Below are positions 51,152-59,385 of a stretch of DNA of 64,000 nt, in pieces. Position 1 is the stretch's first letter, and the number at the start of each line of letters is the position of its first letter. This stretch comes from Planctomycetota bacterium (GTDB lineage Bacteria; Planctomycetota; UBA8742; UBA2392): positions 124,001-188,000 of the forward strand of contig JAHBXZ010000006.1 in assembly GCA_019636215.1 (NCBI GenBank), written 5' to 3'. The notes under the pieces were generated by a model that made no database searches, was not told the DNA's origin, and worked only from the letters and a program-made list of their open reading frames with translations. Position numbers and translations under genes: made by a program.

Positions 51152-51949
51152 TTACTCGCCGGCGCTGGCCTTCTGGTCGCTGGCCCGGATTGTCGAACTG
51201 ACCCACTCGCTTTCGTCGGCCGGGCGGGCACCCATGACAAACTCGAACAGCGCCTGGGGCCGGTTTCCGCTGGGCTCGCGGTACCAGTGATAACGCATGT
51301 GGTACCAGCTTGCGTTGCGGCGGTCGTCCTGCACGACCTTGCCCGAAATGGCGTGGGCCTTCTGGTGGCTTTCATTGAAGTTGGGCGGAATCACTGTCAC
51401 CAGGCAGCCGTCGCGGGCCTGGGGCAGGTGGGCAAAGCCCAGATTGGTCCAGTCGGCGCCTTCTACGTAAGCCGGGTAGTACCGAACCACGCGCCAGACA
51501 TCGATGGTTTTGACCATCGGCCCGACACTCAGGTACCCGCGTTCAAAGTGCCGGTCGCGCTGGAAGCTGGGCAGCCGGTACACCACGCGGCCGTCCTCGC
51601 CGGTGCCGACGCGGCGCAGCTTGAAGGCTTCCACCAGGGTCAGGGTTTCGCGGATCTTGCGGCCGTCAAACCTTTCGTACAGCGCCTCCTGCACGATTTC
51701 CTGAACCACGGCGTTGTAATCGAACTCGCCATCGGCCCGCAGTTCAAAACCAAGGCTGACGTCATAACCGTCTTCATCGTGCCGCGGGTCGCCCAGGGTT
51801 TCGGCCTTCAGCGTGTACCGGGTGAGCTCCGCCGCCGTCACCGGCTTGGCAAGGTAATTGCCGGCGCCGCTGCAACCGGAAAGCAGCCCCCCCGCTGCCA
51901 CCACCAGCACAAGGGCTATACTCAACCGCGAAAGAAGGCGCCTTACCAT
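51152..51949 (-). CDS. Lipoprotein of unknown function
   Basis: 265 residues. Signal peptide with lipobox LLSGC (Cys about 25), then a soluble beta-rich domain with many aromatic residues (VWRVVRYYPAYVEGADWTNLGF, NASWYHMRYHWYREP). No recognised family. Its ATG overlaps the ATG of the divergent radical SAM gene in one CATG tetranucleotide, unless one of the two uses a start a few codons downstream. Confidence 0.75.
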   Translation of the reverse strand: MVRRLLSRLSIALVLVVAAGGLLSGCSGAGNYLAKPVTAAELTRYTLKAETLGDPRHDEDGYDVSLGFELRADGEFDYNAVVQEIVQEALYERFDGRKIRETLTLVEAFKLRRVGTGEDGRVVYRLPSFQRDRHFERGYLSVGPMVKTIDVWRVVRYYPAYVEGADWTNLGFAHLPQARDGCLVTVIPPNFNESHQKAHAISGKVVQDDRRNASWYHMRYHWYREPSGNRPQALFEFVMGARPADESEWVSSTIRASDQKASAGE

Positions 51950-52955
51950 GAACATGCCTGCCACCTTAACCGACCTCACGCGCGAGCCATTCTATCAACC
52001 GTTCTCGCGCCTGATGAAGCAGTGGTTCGGCCAATCCGCCTACAAGATCACCCTGGATGCCGGCTTCACCTGCCCCAACATCGACGGCACCAGGGCCACT
52101 GGCGGTTGCACCTTCTGTGACAACGTCAGCTTCAGCCCGGCCCTGCGCACCGGCGAAACCGCCATCCACGACCAGCTGGAAAAGGGCATGAAGTTCTACC
52201 GCGAGCGTTACGGCGCGCGGCAGTTTGTGGCGTACTTCCAGACCTTCACCAACACCTACGGCAGCGCGGCCAAGCTCAAGGAACTCTGGGATGCCGCACT
52301 GGGCCACCCCGATGTGCAGGGCCTGAGCGTGGGCACCCGCCCCGACTGCATTGACGCGGAAAAGCTGAAGCTGCTGCAAAGCTATGCCGACGGAAGCGCG
52401 CAGGTGTGGCAGCGCCGGCTGGCCGATGGCAGCACGAAGCTGCCGCGCCCGTACGTCTGCATTGAGTACGGCATGCAGACCATGCACGACGAAACCGCCG
52501 AACGCATCAACCGCGCCCACACCCACGCCGAGACCATCGAGGCCGTGCGCCTGACACGCCTGTACGCGCCCGACGCCCACCTGTGCCTGCACCTGATTGC
52601 CGGACTGCCGGGCGAAACACGCGAGATGATTCTGGGAAGCATCCACGAGTGCGCGCGCCTGAACCCAGACAGCATCAAGTTTCATCACTGTTACGTGTAC
52701 GAGAACACGGTGATGGCGGGCCAATACCGCGCCGGCGAGATCCGCGTGCATACGCTGGACGAACACGTGGCACTGGCCGCGGACTGCATTGAGCGCATGC
52801 CGCCGCACACGGTGATTGAACGCCTGGTGGGCGAGGTGAGCGACCCGGGCGTGATCGCACCCCAGTGGGGCAGATCCAAGATGCAGATCTACGCGGCAAT
52901 CAGCAACGAACTGCGGCGCCGTGGCACCCACCAAAGCAGCCGATGGGCGGGCTAA
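51948..52955 (+). CDS. TIGR01212/YhcC-family radical SAM protein
   Basis: 335 residues (333 if started at ATG 51954). The family-specific cluster site is TLDAGFTCPNIDG ... GGCTFCDN: three cysteines spaced as in YhcC, binding the [4Fe-4S] that cleaves SAM. Also IAGLPGETREMI, a SAM-barrel glycine motif, and the QTFTNTYG signature. The biochemical reaction of YhcC proteins was not established to my knowledge. Gene start overlaps the divergent lipoprotein start; its stop overlaps the convergent cytochrome gene by four bases. Confidence 0.9.
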   Translation: MNMPATLTDLTREPFYQPFSRLMKQWFGQSAYKITLDAGFTCPNIDGTRATGGCTFCDNVSFSPALRTGETAIHDQLEKGMKFYRERYGARQFVAYFQTFTNTYGSAAKLKELWDAALGHPDVQGLSVGTRPDCIDAEKLKLLQSYADGSAQVWQRRLADGSTKLPRPYVCIEYGMQTMHDETAERINRAHTHAETIEAVRLTRLYAPDAHLCLHLIAGLPGETREMILGSIHECARLNPDSIKFHHCYVYENTVMAGQYRAGEIRVHTLDEHVALAADCIERMPPHTVIERLVGEVSDPGVIAPQWGRSKMQIYAAISNELRRRGTHQSSRWAG

Positions 52956-53257
52956 CGCGCCCGGTACCACTCCAACGTATCGGTGATCGTTGCGACTTCA
53001 CTCCTGGTAATGCCGCTGCCCGGCTTGCGCGCCATGTCTTCCACCGTCCAAAGCACGTCCTGGCGGTCATTGTCGACCTGAAGTTGCAGGAACACCTTTT
53101 CCAGCGTGTGGCAACGCCCGCAGCGCTGTTTGGTCAGTGCCCAGTCCGTGCGCACGGGTTCGGGTGCCTTCTCATACTCGGCATCCCAGCGCGAAGTCGT
53201 GGCGCAACCCGCCGCCAGCAGGCAGGCACAGGCGAGCACAGCAAACAGTTTCCTCAT
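52952..53257 (-). CDS. Monoheme c-type cytochrome-like lipoprotein
   Basis: 101 residues. Lipobox LAAGC (Cys18), then one heme-binding CGRCH (residues 46-50) and a candidate distal Met in VEDMARKPG. It is the last of three tightly spaced genes (8 bp after the beta-barrel gene), all carrying CxxCH. Likely a periplasmic-facing electron carrier anchored in a membrane. Confidence 0.85.
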   Translation of the reverse strand: MRKLFAVLACACLLAAGCATTSRWDAEYEKAPEPVRTDWALTKQRCGRCHTLEKVFLQLQVDNDRQDVLWTVEDMARKPGSGITRSEVATITDTLEWYRAR

Positions 53258-53265
53258 GCCGCCCC

Positions 53266-54423
53266 CTAAAACGACCAGCCGATGCCGGCGTGAATCACCC
53301 AGGCGTCGTTGAAGTCGCTGAACTCCCAGTACTCGCCATTCAGCCGCAGCAGGACCCCGCCAATGGTTGTGTAACTCACCCCGATCGTCCCGCGCAGGAT
53401 GCGGTTGTTGTCGTCTGTGACGGCAAGGGCCGGGTTGGGCGTCGGCCCGAAGCCGGCCAGGTAGATGCCTTTGACGGCAAGCGAATCCACCGCCGCCAGT
53501 AAGCGCAACCCGCCAACCACCTGCCAGTCGGCCTGCACCCACCAGCCCCATTTCCAGAACTGGTCTTCTCCGCCTGGGCTGCCGGGCCTTGAAAACTGTG
53601 TCTGTCGCCATGCGAACTCGGCATCCAGCGTCACCGGCCCCAGGTGCGCCCGCAGATCAGCACTGGCAACCTGGTAACTTCGTCGGGCATCGGCATCGTA
53701 GTTGCCCCAAAGGTATGCAAGGTTCAGGCTGACAATCGGCGTTTCCAGGCCCAGCGCGGCACCGAACGAAGGCTCGCCGTTGTTGTCGGGAAAGTCGCGT
53801 GACCGGTCAAAGTCAATGTCGTCGTTCACGCCCTTCAATCCGGCCAGCACAAATCCATCCAGCCGCAGCGCCACCGGCCCGGCATCCAGGTCCAGCGCCA
53901 GATTCAGGCCGTTGTCCACGTATGGAGCCGGCAGCACACCGTGGTTGAACTCCACCTGCCGCACCATCCCGCCCATGATGCGCGTCAACGGCTTGGCAAT
54001 CGTGGCCCGGGTGTTGAAGTCATGCCGCGCGTTGTAGCTGCCCGTGTGAACATTCATGCGCCCGGCCCGCACCGACAGAATCTCCAGTGGCCGCCACTGT
54101 ATCGTTGCTTCTTCCAGTTCCAGGCCGTGGCAGCCCCAGCAGGCGCGCAGGTTCGCTGACACGCCGCTGTCGCGGTGCGCGACGCGACCGGACAGCGCGA
54201 ACTCGCCGTTGATGCCGTGGTTGGGCAGGCTGCGGTCGTGCCGTGGTTCCACCAGCAGTGCCGAATAACTGGTGCCGAGGCTGGCGCCGACCCGCCATCG
54301 AAACAGCGGAGAATCACCGGACTTGTCGGTCTTGGCGGGTGGGGACTCCGTTTCTACGGCTTTGTCCTGCGCCGAAAGTACCCCGCCCAGCAGGCAGGTC
54401 AGCAGCAGCAGTCGCAACGCCAT
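53266..54423 (-). CDS. Outer-membrane beta-barrel protein containing a CxxCH heme motif
   Basis: 385 residues with a signal peptide (LRLLLLTCLLGGVLSAQ) and alternating amphipathic strands throughout, ending in the aromatic GIGWSF typical of outer-membrane barrels. Residues 95-99 read CWGCH, a heme c-binding motif inside the N-terminal part of a porin-like protein. The flanking strands (RAGRMNVHTGSY, GGMVRQVEFNHGVLP) resemble phosphate-porin-like barrels. GGAG precedes the start. Middle gene of the three-gene heme operon. Confidence 0.8.
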   Translation of the reverse strand: MALRLLLLTCLLGGVLSAQDKAVETESPPAKTDKSGDSPLFRWRVGASLGTSYSALLVEPRHDRSLPNHGINGEFALSGRVAHRDSGVSANLRACWGCHGLELEEATIQWRPLEILSVRAGRMNVHTGSYNARHDFNTRATIAKPLTRIMGGMVRQVEFNHGVLPAPYVDNGLNLALDLDAGPVALRLDGFVLAGLKGVNDDIDFDRSRDFPDNNGEPSFGAALGLETPIVSLNLAYLWGNYDADARRSYQVASADLRAHLGPVTLDAEFAWRQTQFSRPGSPGGEDQFWKWGWWVQADWQVVGGLRLLAAVDSLAVKGIYLAGFGPTPNPALAVTDDNNRILRGTIGVSYTTIGGVLLRLNGEYWEFSDFNDAWVIHAGIGWSF

Positions 54424-54433
54424 GGAGTCTCCG

Positions 54434-56113
54434 CTAGTTGTTGTTGGCGCCCTGGCTGATCCAGTCACGAATACGGTCGATGGTCGCCTGCGGCAAGGCC
54501 GCCTGCTGAAAGGGCATGGCAGGAGTCAGCGTTCCTTCCATGCGCTGGATCAGGATGCTGCCGGTTGGGTTGCCTGCAATCACCACCGTGCCGCTTTGGC
54601 CGCCGGCCATGGTGTTGGCCCAGGTATCCAGACGCAGGTTGTAATCCGGAAACGGCCCGCTGTGGCAGTTCACGCAATGCTGGTTGAACACCGGCTGAAC
54701 GTTGGCGGCGTAGCTGACAAACACCGTTACGGTGGTGTTCCCCGCGACGGCCGTGCCGGGCTCAGTGGCCGTGATGGTCGCCGTGCCCGACTGCGACTGC
54801 GCCGTGGCTTGCCCTCCGGCGTCTATCTGCACGCGCGTGGTGTTGCTGCTTTGCCAGTTCACCAGCGTCGTAATGTTGCCGGTGCTGGCGTCGCTGTAGT
54901 TGGCCGTGGCCGTGAACTGCTGCGTTTGCCCCAGGTGCAGGCTTGGCGTCGCGGGCGTCACGGTGATGCTTGACAGCGTGAAGTTGCCCACCGTCAGCGA
55001 CACGCCTGCCGAAGCCACGTCCAGGTCGGCCAAGACGTCCGTGCTGCCCGCCGTGCTGGTTGCATCCAGCAGGCCGCTGGCATCTATGCTTGCCACCGCG
55101 CCATTGGTCAGCGACCAGGCTGCCGTGCTGCTCACATCCTGCACCGTGCCGTCGCTGAAGCTGCCCGTGGCGCGGTACTGCACCTCCATCTGCTGGCCGA
55201 TGGTCAGAGTGCCTGGCGTTATGCCAAGCACCATACAGAACATGGTGTTGGCGACGTTGCTGTTCAGGCGCGCCGTCAGCGCCGCAAAATCCCCCGCCCC
55301 AAGCGTCGAAAGATTCACCCCCGAGGCCAGAAATACCCCGATCGCCGTCGCCAGATCCGCGCGCAGCGCCGTGGCCGAAAGCGCCCCGCCGCCCACGATG
55401 TTGACCGGGCCGCCGGTGTTGGTGCCGTCAAAGTCGCCGTCCATGACATCGCGCGCCAGGGCCTCGACCAGTGCGTCAGTGGCGACGCCCAGGCCGCCTG
55501 CCATCTGCGCCAGGCCTGCGCAGATCGCGCCCTGGTCCGCTGCAAGCCCGGCCGTGGCAGGGCCCAGGCTCAGGTCAACCGGAGTTGTGGTCAGGATTGG
55601 CCCGGCCCCGAACCAGTTGGTGATGCGCAGGTTCGCAGAGTTCACCCCGGCGGCCACGGCAGATCCACCGGCTATGTCCGCCAGCGCCAGCGAGGCGGCA
55701 ATCGTCGTCAGCGGCGTGATGTTGGCAACGCTGACCGGGGCTACTGCTGCCAGCGCGGCCTGCAGCGGCTGGGTCTGGCCAGTGTTGCCGGCAACTTCGT
55801 CGCGATAAGTTCCGCCGGTGACCTCCAGCAGCGCGGGCCCCGTGTGCGATCCTACCCCGACAAGGAACGTGCCATCGGCTGCCACTGCCGTGCTGCCAAG
55901 CTGCGCGCCCTTGGCTCCGGCAGAAGTGATCACATAGGCCGTGACGGTTCCCGCCGAGAACCGACCTTTGAATGCGACACCCGAGACAAGCCGCGAAGGC
56001 GGCACTGCGTCGCCGTCGTCGTCGCCGCCGCCGCTGTCACCACCGCCGCAGGCCGCCAGCAACGCCAGGCCCAGCGCGCAAAACAGCAGCGCAAGCATCG
56101 GGGCGTGTTTCAT
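54434..56113 (-). CDS. Lipoprotein with Ig-like repeats and C-terminal cytochrome c domain
   Basis: 559 residues. Lipobox LLAAC (Cys22) followed by a Gly/Asp-rich spacer. A beta/helical middle part precedes two bacterial Ig-like (Big2-type) domains at about residues 300-465 (MEVQYRATGSFSDGTVQDVSS, QQFTATANYSDAS). The last 90 residues are a small cytochrome c domain: heme motif CVNCH and distal-Met candidate TPAMPF, ending IDRIRDWISQGA. First gene of the heme operon, 10 bp before the barrel gene. Probably a surface-exposed electron-transfer or adhesion protein. Confidence 0.85.
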   Translation of the reverse strand: MKHAPMLALLFCALGLALLAACGGGDSGGGDDDGDAVPPSRLVSGVAFKGRFSAGTVTAYVITSAGAKGAQLGSTAVAADGTFLVGVGSHTGPALLEVTGGTYRDEVAGNTGQTQPLQAALAAVAPVSVANITPLTTIAASLALADIAGGSAVAAGVNSANLRITNWFGAGPILTTTPVDLSLGPATAGLAADQGAICAGLAQMAGGLGVATDALVEALARDVMDGDFDGTNTGGPVNIVGGGALSATALRADLATAIGVFLASGVNLSTLGAGDFAALTARLNSNVANTMFCMVLGITPGTLTIGQQMEVQYRATGSFSDGTVQDVSSTAAWSLTNGAVASIDASGLLDATSTAGSTDVLADLDVASAGVSLTVGNFTLSSITVTPATPSLHLGQTQQFTATANYSDASTGNITTLVNWQSSNTTRVQIDAGGQATAQSQSGTATITATEPGTAVAGNTTVTVFVSYAANVQPVFNQHCVNCHSGPFPDYNLRLDTWANTMAGGQSGTVVIAGNPTGSILIQRMEGTLTPAMPFQQAALPQATIDRIRDWISQGANNN

Positions 56114-56250
56114 GGCTGGTCTCCGGCGGGTCGGCCGTCGATTCTACATGGAACGAACCACCGCGAAAGGCGGCCCGGCCCTAACACGACAAGTGGCCCG
56201 GGTTTGGTCAAGAACTCCCGGCGGCAATGCCGAAAGTACCCGGGGGTTCC

Positions 56251-57564
56251 ATGCCGCGACGGCGCCGACGCCGCATTCAGCTTCGCCTGAACGCCCGCGG
56301 AACCCGCATTGCGGGCATCGGGTTTCTGCTGGCGCTGATTGCCATCAGCGTGGGCTGCGTGATTTATCCCCAAGGCCCTCGCGCCAATCAGGACGCCTTT
56401 CCTGCCCCCTTACGCACATCAACCGCTATAGACCGCCTGGCGGTGATGGAAGGCTGGGTTCCTTCCTGGTCCGACGAACGCGCCCTGGTCAACGAGGCCG
56501 CCGACGCCGGTTTTCATGGCGTGCTGCTGTTCCACGGCAGCATCAAGGCCGACGGCAAAGTCGTGCTGGAAGACCCCAAAGGCCTGGCCGTCGGCGTGGA
56601 TACCGCCCGAGCCCGCGGGCTGGCCAGCTGGCTGACAGTCACCAACCACGGCGCGGATCTGTCCGCCACCCTTGGCCGCAACATCGACGCCCATGTGGCA
56701 AGCCTGCTGGCTGCCTGGCGGCAAAGCGGCTGTGATCACCTGGACCTTGACTATGAATCGCTGGGGCTTGCCGACATTCGCAACCTCGAGGCCGCCATCA
56801 CTCCGATTGCACAAGGCCTGCCCGAGGGAACGAAGCTGTCACTGACCCTGCAACCGGCCGATTCCGCCCTGCGTCCGGAGCAGTTGCCTGTGTACCGCAG
56901 GCTGCTTGCCAACCCCGCGGTCGATTGCCTGCGGCTGATGGCCTACGACTATCACTGGAAGGGCAGCCTGCCCGGCGCGCTGTACCCGATGGCCGCGTTT
57001 GAACGCCTGATTGCCGCATACCCGGAGTACCGCAGCAAGCTGGTTCTGTGTCTGCCGCTGTATGGCTATGAGTGGCCACGGCCCGAGGACTGCACGATTC
57101 CGCAGGGCAAGTCGATTGTGCTGCGCGACCAGGCCGGCATCCGGCATCGCACGCTGCACTGGATGATCGAGGACGCCGAACTGGCCGCCTTCGGTGAAGG
57201 CACAGCGACAGCCGTGCCCAGCCTGCGGGCCGTAGCGGAGCGCGTTTCCGTCATGCTGGCCCAGGGCGTGCCTTCGGTCAGCTTCTGGCACCTTGGATGC
57301 GGCCGCCTGGCGAAGGTGGCTGACGCCTGCCGCAACCCGCAGAAGCGACCGGACGAAGAAGTCCCATACACTACTCACCCGGGCTGGGGTGCGTGGCAGA
57401 CCACCTTCAAGCGGCGCGTGTGCGCAACGTACACGGCCAAGGCCGGCGACACGCTGGAAAGCATCGGCAAGCAGCACGGTGTGGAACGCGCCGCGATGTA
57501 CCGGTTCAACGAAGAACTCACCAACGACGGCCTTGCCGGCCGGACTGTGTTCGTGCCCCGATAG
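56251..57564 (+). CDS. GH18-family glycosidase with C-terminal LysM domain
   Basis: 437 residues. Basic N-terminus and one hydrophobic anchor (IAGIGFLLALIAISVGCVIY), then a GH18 TIM barrel with the catalytic DxxDxDxE motif intact as DHLDLDYE (162-169, acid Glu169). The last 45 residues are a LysM peptidoglycan/chitin-binding domain (YTAKAGDTLESIGKQHGV). This GH18+LysM pairing occurs in YaaH-like cell-wall hydrolases, usually with LysM first. It probably cleaves N-acetylglucosamine-containing glycans near the cell surface. Confidence 0.88.
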   Translation: MPRRRRRRIQLRLNARGTRIAGIGFLLALIAISVGCVIYPQGPRANQDAFPAPLRTSTAIDRLAVMEGWVPSWSDERALVNEAADAGFHGVLLFHGSIKADGKVVLEDPKGLAVGVDTARARGLASWLTVTNHGADLSATLGRNIDAHVASLLAAWRQSGCDHLDLDYESLGLADIRNLEAAITPIAQGLPEGTKLSLTLQPADSALRPEQLPVYRRLLANPAVDCLRLMAYDYHWKGSLPGALYPMAAFERLIAAYPEYRSKLVLCLPLYGYEWPRPEDCTIPQGKSIVLRDQAGIRHRTLHWMIEDAELAAFGEGTATAVPSLRAVAERVSVMLAQGVPSVSFWHLGCGRLAKVADACRNPQKRPDEEVPYTTHPGWGAWQTTFKRRVCATYTAKAGDTLESIGKQHGVERAAMYRFNEELTNDGLAGRTVFVPR

Positions 57565-57625
57565 GAGACTTGAGCGCTGACCCGGCCTCGCCCGGTGGCG
57601 GGCGCGGCGCGGCATGCTATAACTG

Positions 57626-57637
57626 TTGACGGGTCAA
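57626..57637. promoter_or_regulatory. TTGACGGGTCAA palindrome at the tmRNA promoter
   Basis: Lies directly after a TATAAC -10 element (57618-57623), covering the predicted transcription start of the tmRNA precursor. Confidence 0.5.
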
Positions 57638-57659
57638 GTGCCCGTGATCTTTGAAAACC

Positions 57660-58013
57660 GGGGGCGATCGGTATCGACCGGGAAGCCTGTGTGGTAAGGA
57701 AGGGTGTCGAGGATGCAGGTGACCTCGTTAATCATCCGGCAAAAAACAAGTGTCGAAGACACTCGCTACGCTCTCGCAGCCTAATAGTGCTCCGAGCGTG
57801 CTGCGGCTGCCGCCCGAGCGGCCGTAGAGCGACATTCAACCGGGCTGGCGCCAAAGGCCACGTCACGGGCCAAGGCGTAAGACCTCAGTGACTCGCTGAC
57901 GCGGAGTTTGTCCATCAACGCCGCGGCAGCCAGACCAATCGACGGACTACACACCTAGATGCCTTGCCAGCCAGATTCGCGGCACGCGGGTTCGATTCCC
58001 GCCGCCTCCACCA
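57660..58013 (+). ncRNA. ssrA: tmRNA (transfer-messenger RNA)
   Basis: 354 bases; rescues stalled ribosomes and tags their products. The acceptor stem pairs GGGGGCG (57660-57666) with CGCCTCC (58003-58009), with a discriminator A and encoded CCA (58011-58013). The T-arm GCGGG-TTCGATT-CCCGC is at 57986-58002. The tag frame ends TACGCTCTCGCAGCC TAA TAG (57767-57787), encoding Y-A-L-A-A; the resume codon is most likely GTC at 57752, giving the tag VEDTRYALAA. TATAAC at 57618 implies a 30-base 5' leader to be trimmed. One-piece form. Confidence 0.96.
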
Positions 58014-58023
58014 CCACCTGATT

Positions 58024-58059
58024 GCGGTCGCGTGACACCCTGTGTCGCGCGACCGCTTC
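58024..58059 (+). terminator. Hairpin after the tmRNA
   Basis: GCGGTCGCG with CGCGACCGC (58024-58032, 58048-58056) and an inner ACA/TGT pair; the T-tail is weak. Confidence 0.55.
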
Positions 58060-58210
58060 GCTCAGGGGCGCTTCTCGCTTCGGGCATGCAGGATTCAGCT
58101 TTGCGCATCCGCACTGTTTGTCGAATGCGGCTATTCGTTCCCCTGTGCGCATCGGCTATGCTTCGGTCATGCAGGCAGAAAGGCCTGCCCTACACCAACC
58201 GGAGTTTTCC

Positions 58211-58813
58211 ATGCTCGCCCTGCGCATCGCACTTGCCTTGATGGTTCTGCCCTTGGCCTCCCTGGCCGTACTGGCCGACGACAAACCCGCTCTCGAGATC
58301 GCGGCCGAACAGGCCAAACCCGCCCAGGTTTGGACTATTGCCGAACTGGCAAAGCTGAAGGTTGGCTTGAAGCTGACCTGGCAACACGACACCGGCGTCA
58401 CAGTGGCCGGCAAGCCGTTGGTCAAAACCCAGGTGTTGGAAATCACCGCCGTCGACGGCGACACGCTGAGCTGGCAGGTCACCCGCGAAATCGTAAGTAT
58501 CGAGGGCGAATCAGTGCGGCGCGACAACCACACCCTCAAGCTGGAGGGCACCGCGGCCGAGTTCGCCGAAGAAGCGGCCCTGCGCACCTTGCCCCTGGCC
58601 AAGGAAGCCACGACTTCCGACGCAAACCTGCAGGTCAACGGCAAGGCCGTGGGCTGCAAGCTGATTACCCACACGGCCAAAGACGACTCAGGCACCGAAA
58701 CCACCCAGAAGTGGTGGTTCAGCAAGGACAAGCCGGGCGTCTGCGCCAGGTACGAACGCAGCAGCGGAGGCAAAATCGCCGAAAGCCTGGCACTGACTGC
58801 CATGCCGGAATAA
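58211..58813 (+). CDS. Secreted hypothetical protein
   Basis: 200 residues, GGAG before ATG 58211. Signal peptide (LRIALALMVLPLASLAVLAD), then a beta-rich domain with two cysteines (AVGCKLI and GVCARYE). Same overall layout as the protein at 45817. No recognised family. A TATGCT element at 58157 would start a transcript about 40 bases upstream. Terminator at 58832. Confidence 0.75.
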   Translation: MLALRIALALMVLPLASLAVLADDKPALEIAAEQAKPAQVWTIAELAKLKVGLKLTWQHDTGVTVAGKPLVKTQVLEITAVDGDTLSWQVTREIVSIEGESVRRDNHTLKLEGTAAEFAEEAALRTLPLAKEATTSDANLQVNGKAVGCKLITHTAKDDSGTETTQKWWFSKDKPGVCARYERSSGGKIAESLALTAMPE

Positions 58814-58831
58814 CCCGACGGAAAACGATCC

Positions 58832-58865
58832 CAAGGCCGCAGCGCGAGCACGCGCCGCGGCCTTG
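58832..58865. terminator. Terminator between convergent genes
   Basis: CAAGGCCGC with GCGGCCTTG plus inner GCGCG/CGCGC pairing; no strong T-run. Confidence 0.6.
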
Positions 58866-58872
58866 TGCATGC

Positions 58873-59274
58873 CTAGAATCGCACAGTGTCATGGTCCCAC
58901 AGCGCGACTTCGATCTCCCAGCCGGTGGGGTCGGTCACGTACCACGACTCTGAGTGCGGGTACTTCCAGTGAAGGTGCTCCAGCTTTTCGGCCTGAAGGA
59001 CTTTCATCCAGGCTTCGCGGTCGGTGATGCGCAGGCCAAGATGGGCGACTCCATGCAGGCCTTGCGCCGCGAGCTGCTCGGAACTCAGGAATTTGAGTTC
59101 AGGGTGCTCGTAAATGCACAGCAATGCCTCCCCGCCGCGCAAGACACCCCAGGTTCGGCCGTCACGAATACCCCTCTCAACGACCCGAAAGCCGAACACG
59201 CGGCCGTACCAATGCGCCGTCTGGTCGAAGTTTGCCACGGAAAGATTCAGATGATCCAGCTGCTTGACCTGCAT
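58873..59274 (-). CDS. VOC-superfamily (glyoxalase/dioxygenase-like) protein
   Basis: 133 residues forming two beta-alpha-beta3 modules. The start KQLDHLNLSVAN gives the first metal-site His, GVAHLGLRITD the second, and DPTGWEIEVALWD the Glu at the C-terminus, consistent with one divalent metal site. It could be a fosfomycin-type, glyoxalase-type or dioxygenase enzyme; substrate not deducible. AAGGGGG precedes the ATG. Divergent from the SufR-like regulator, sharing the AT-rich operator region. Confidence 0.88.
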   Translation of the reverse strand: MQVKQLDHLNLSVANFDQTAHWYGRVFGFRVVERGIRDGRTWGVLRGGEALLCIYEHPELKFLSSEQLAAQGLHGVAHLGLRITDREAWMKVLQAEKLEHLHWKYPHSESWYVTDPTGWEIEVALWDHDTVRF

Positions 59275-59333
59275 GACCCACCCCCTTGGCCCACTTCCGG
59301 GAACACCTCTTATGTATAGCTCTTACTATATAT

Positions 59334-59361
59334 AATAAGTCAAGGCATACCTTGTCTTATT
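59334..59361. promoter_or_regulatory. Operator candidate upstream of the SufR-like regulator
   Basis: AATAAGTCAAGG-CATA-CCTTGTCTTATT, 12-bp arms with one mismatch, in an AT-rich block between two divergent genes; overlaps the likely -35 region of the 59386 gene. Confidence 0.65.
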
Positions 59362-59373
59362 CCGCCTTTCCCT

Positions 59374-59379
59374 TAAACT
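59374..59379 (+). promoter_or_regulatory. -10 element TAAACT, leaderless start of the SufR-like gene
   Basis: TAAACT-GGATTC-ATG, exactly six bases. Confidence 0.55.
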
Positions 59380-59385
59380 GGATTC

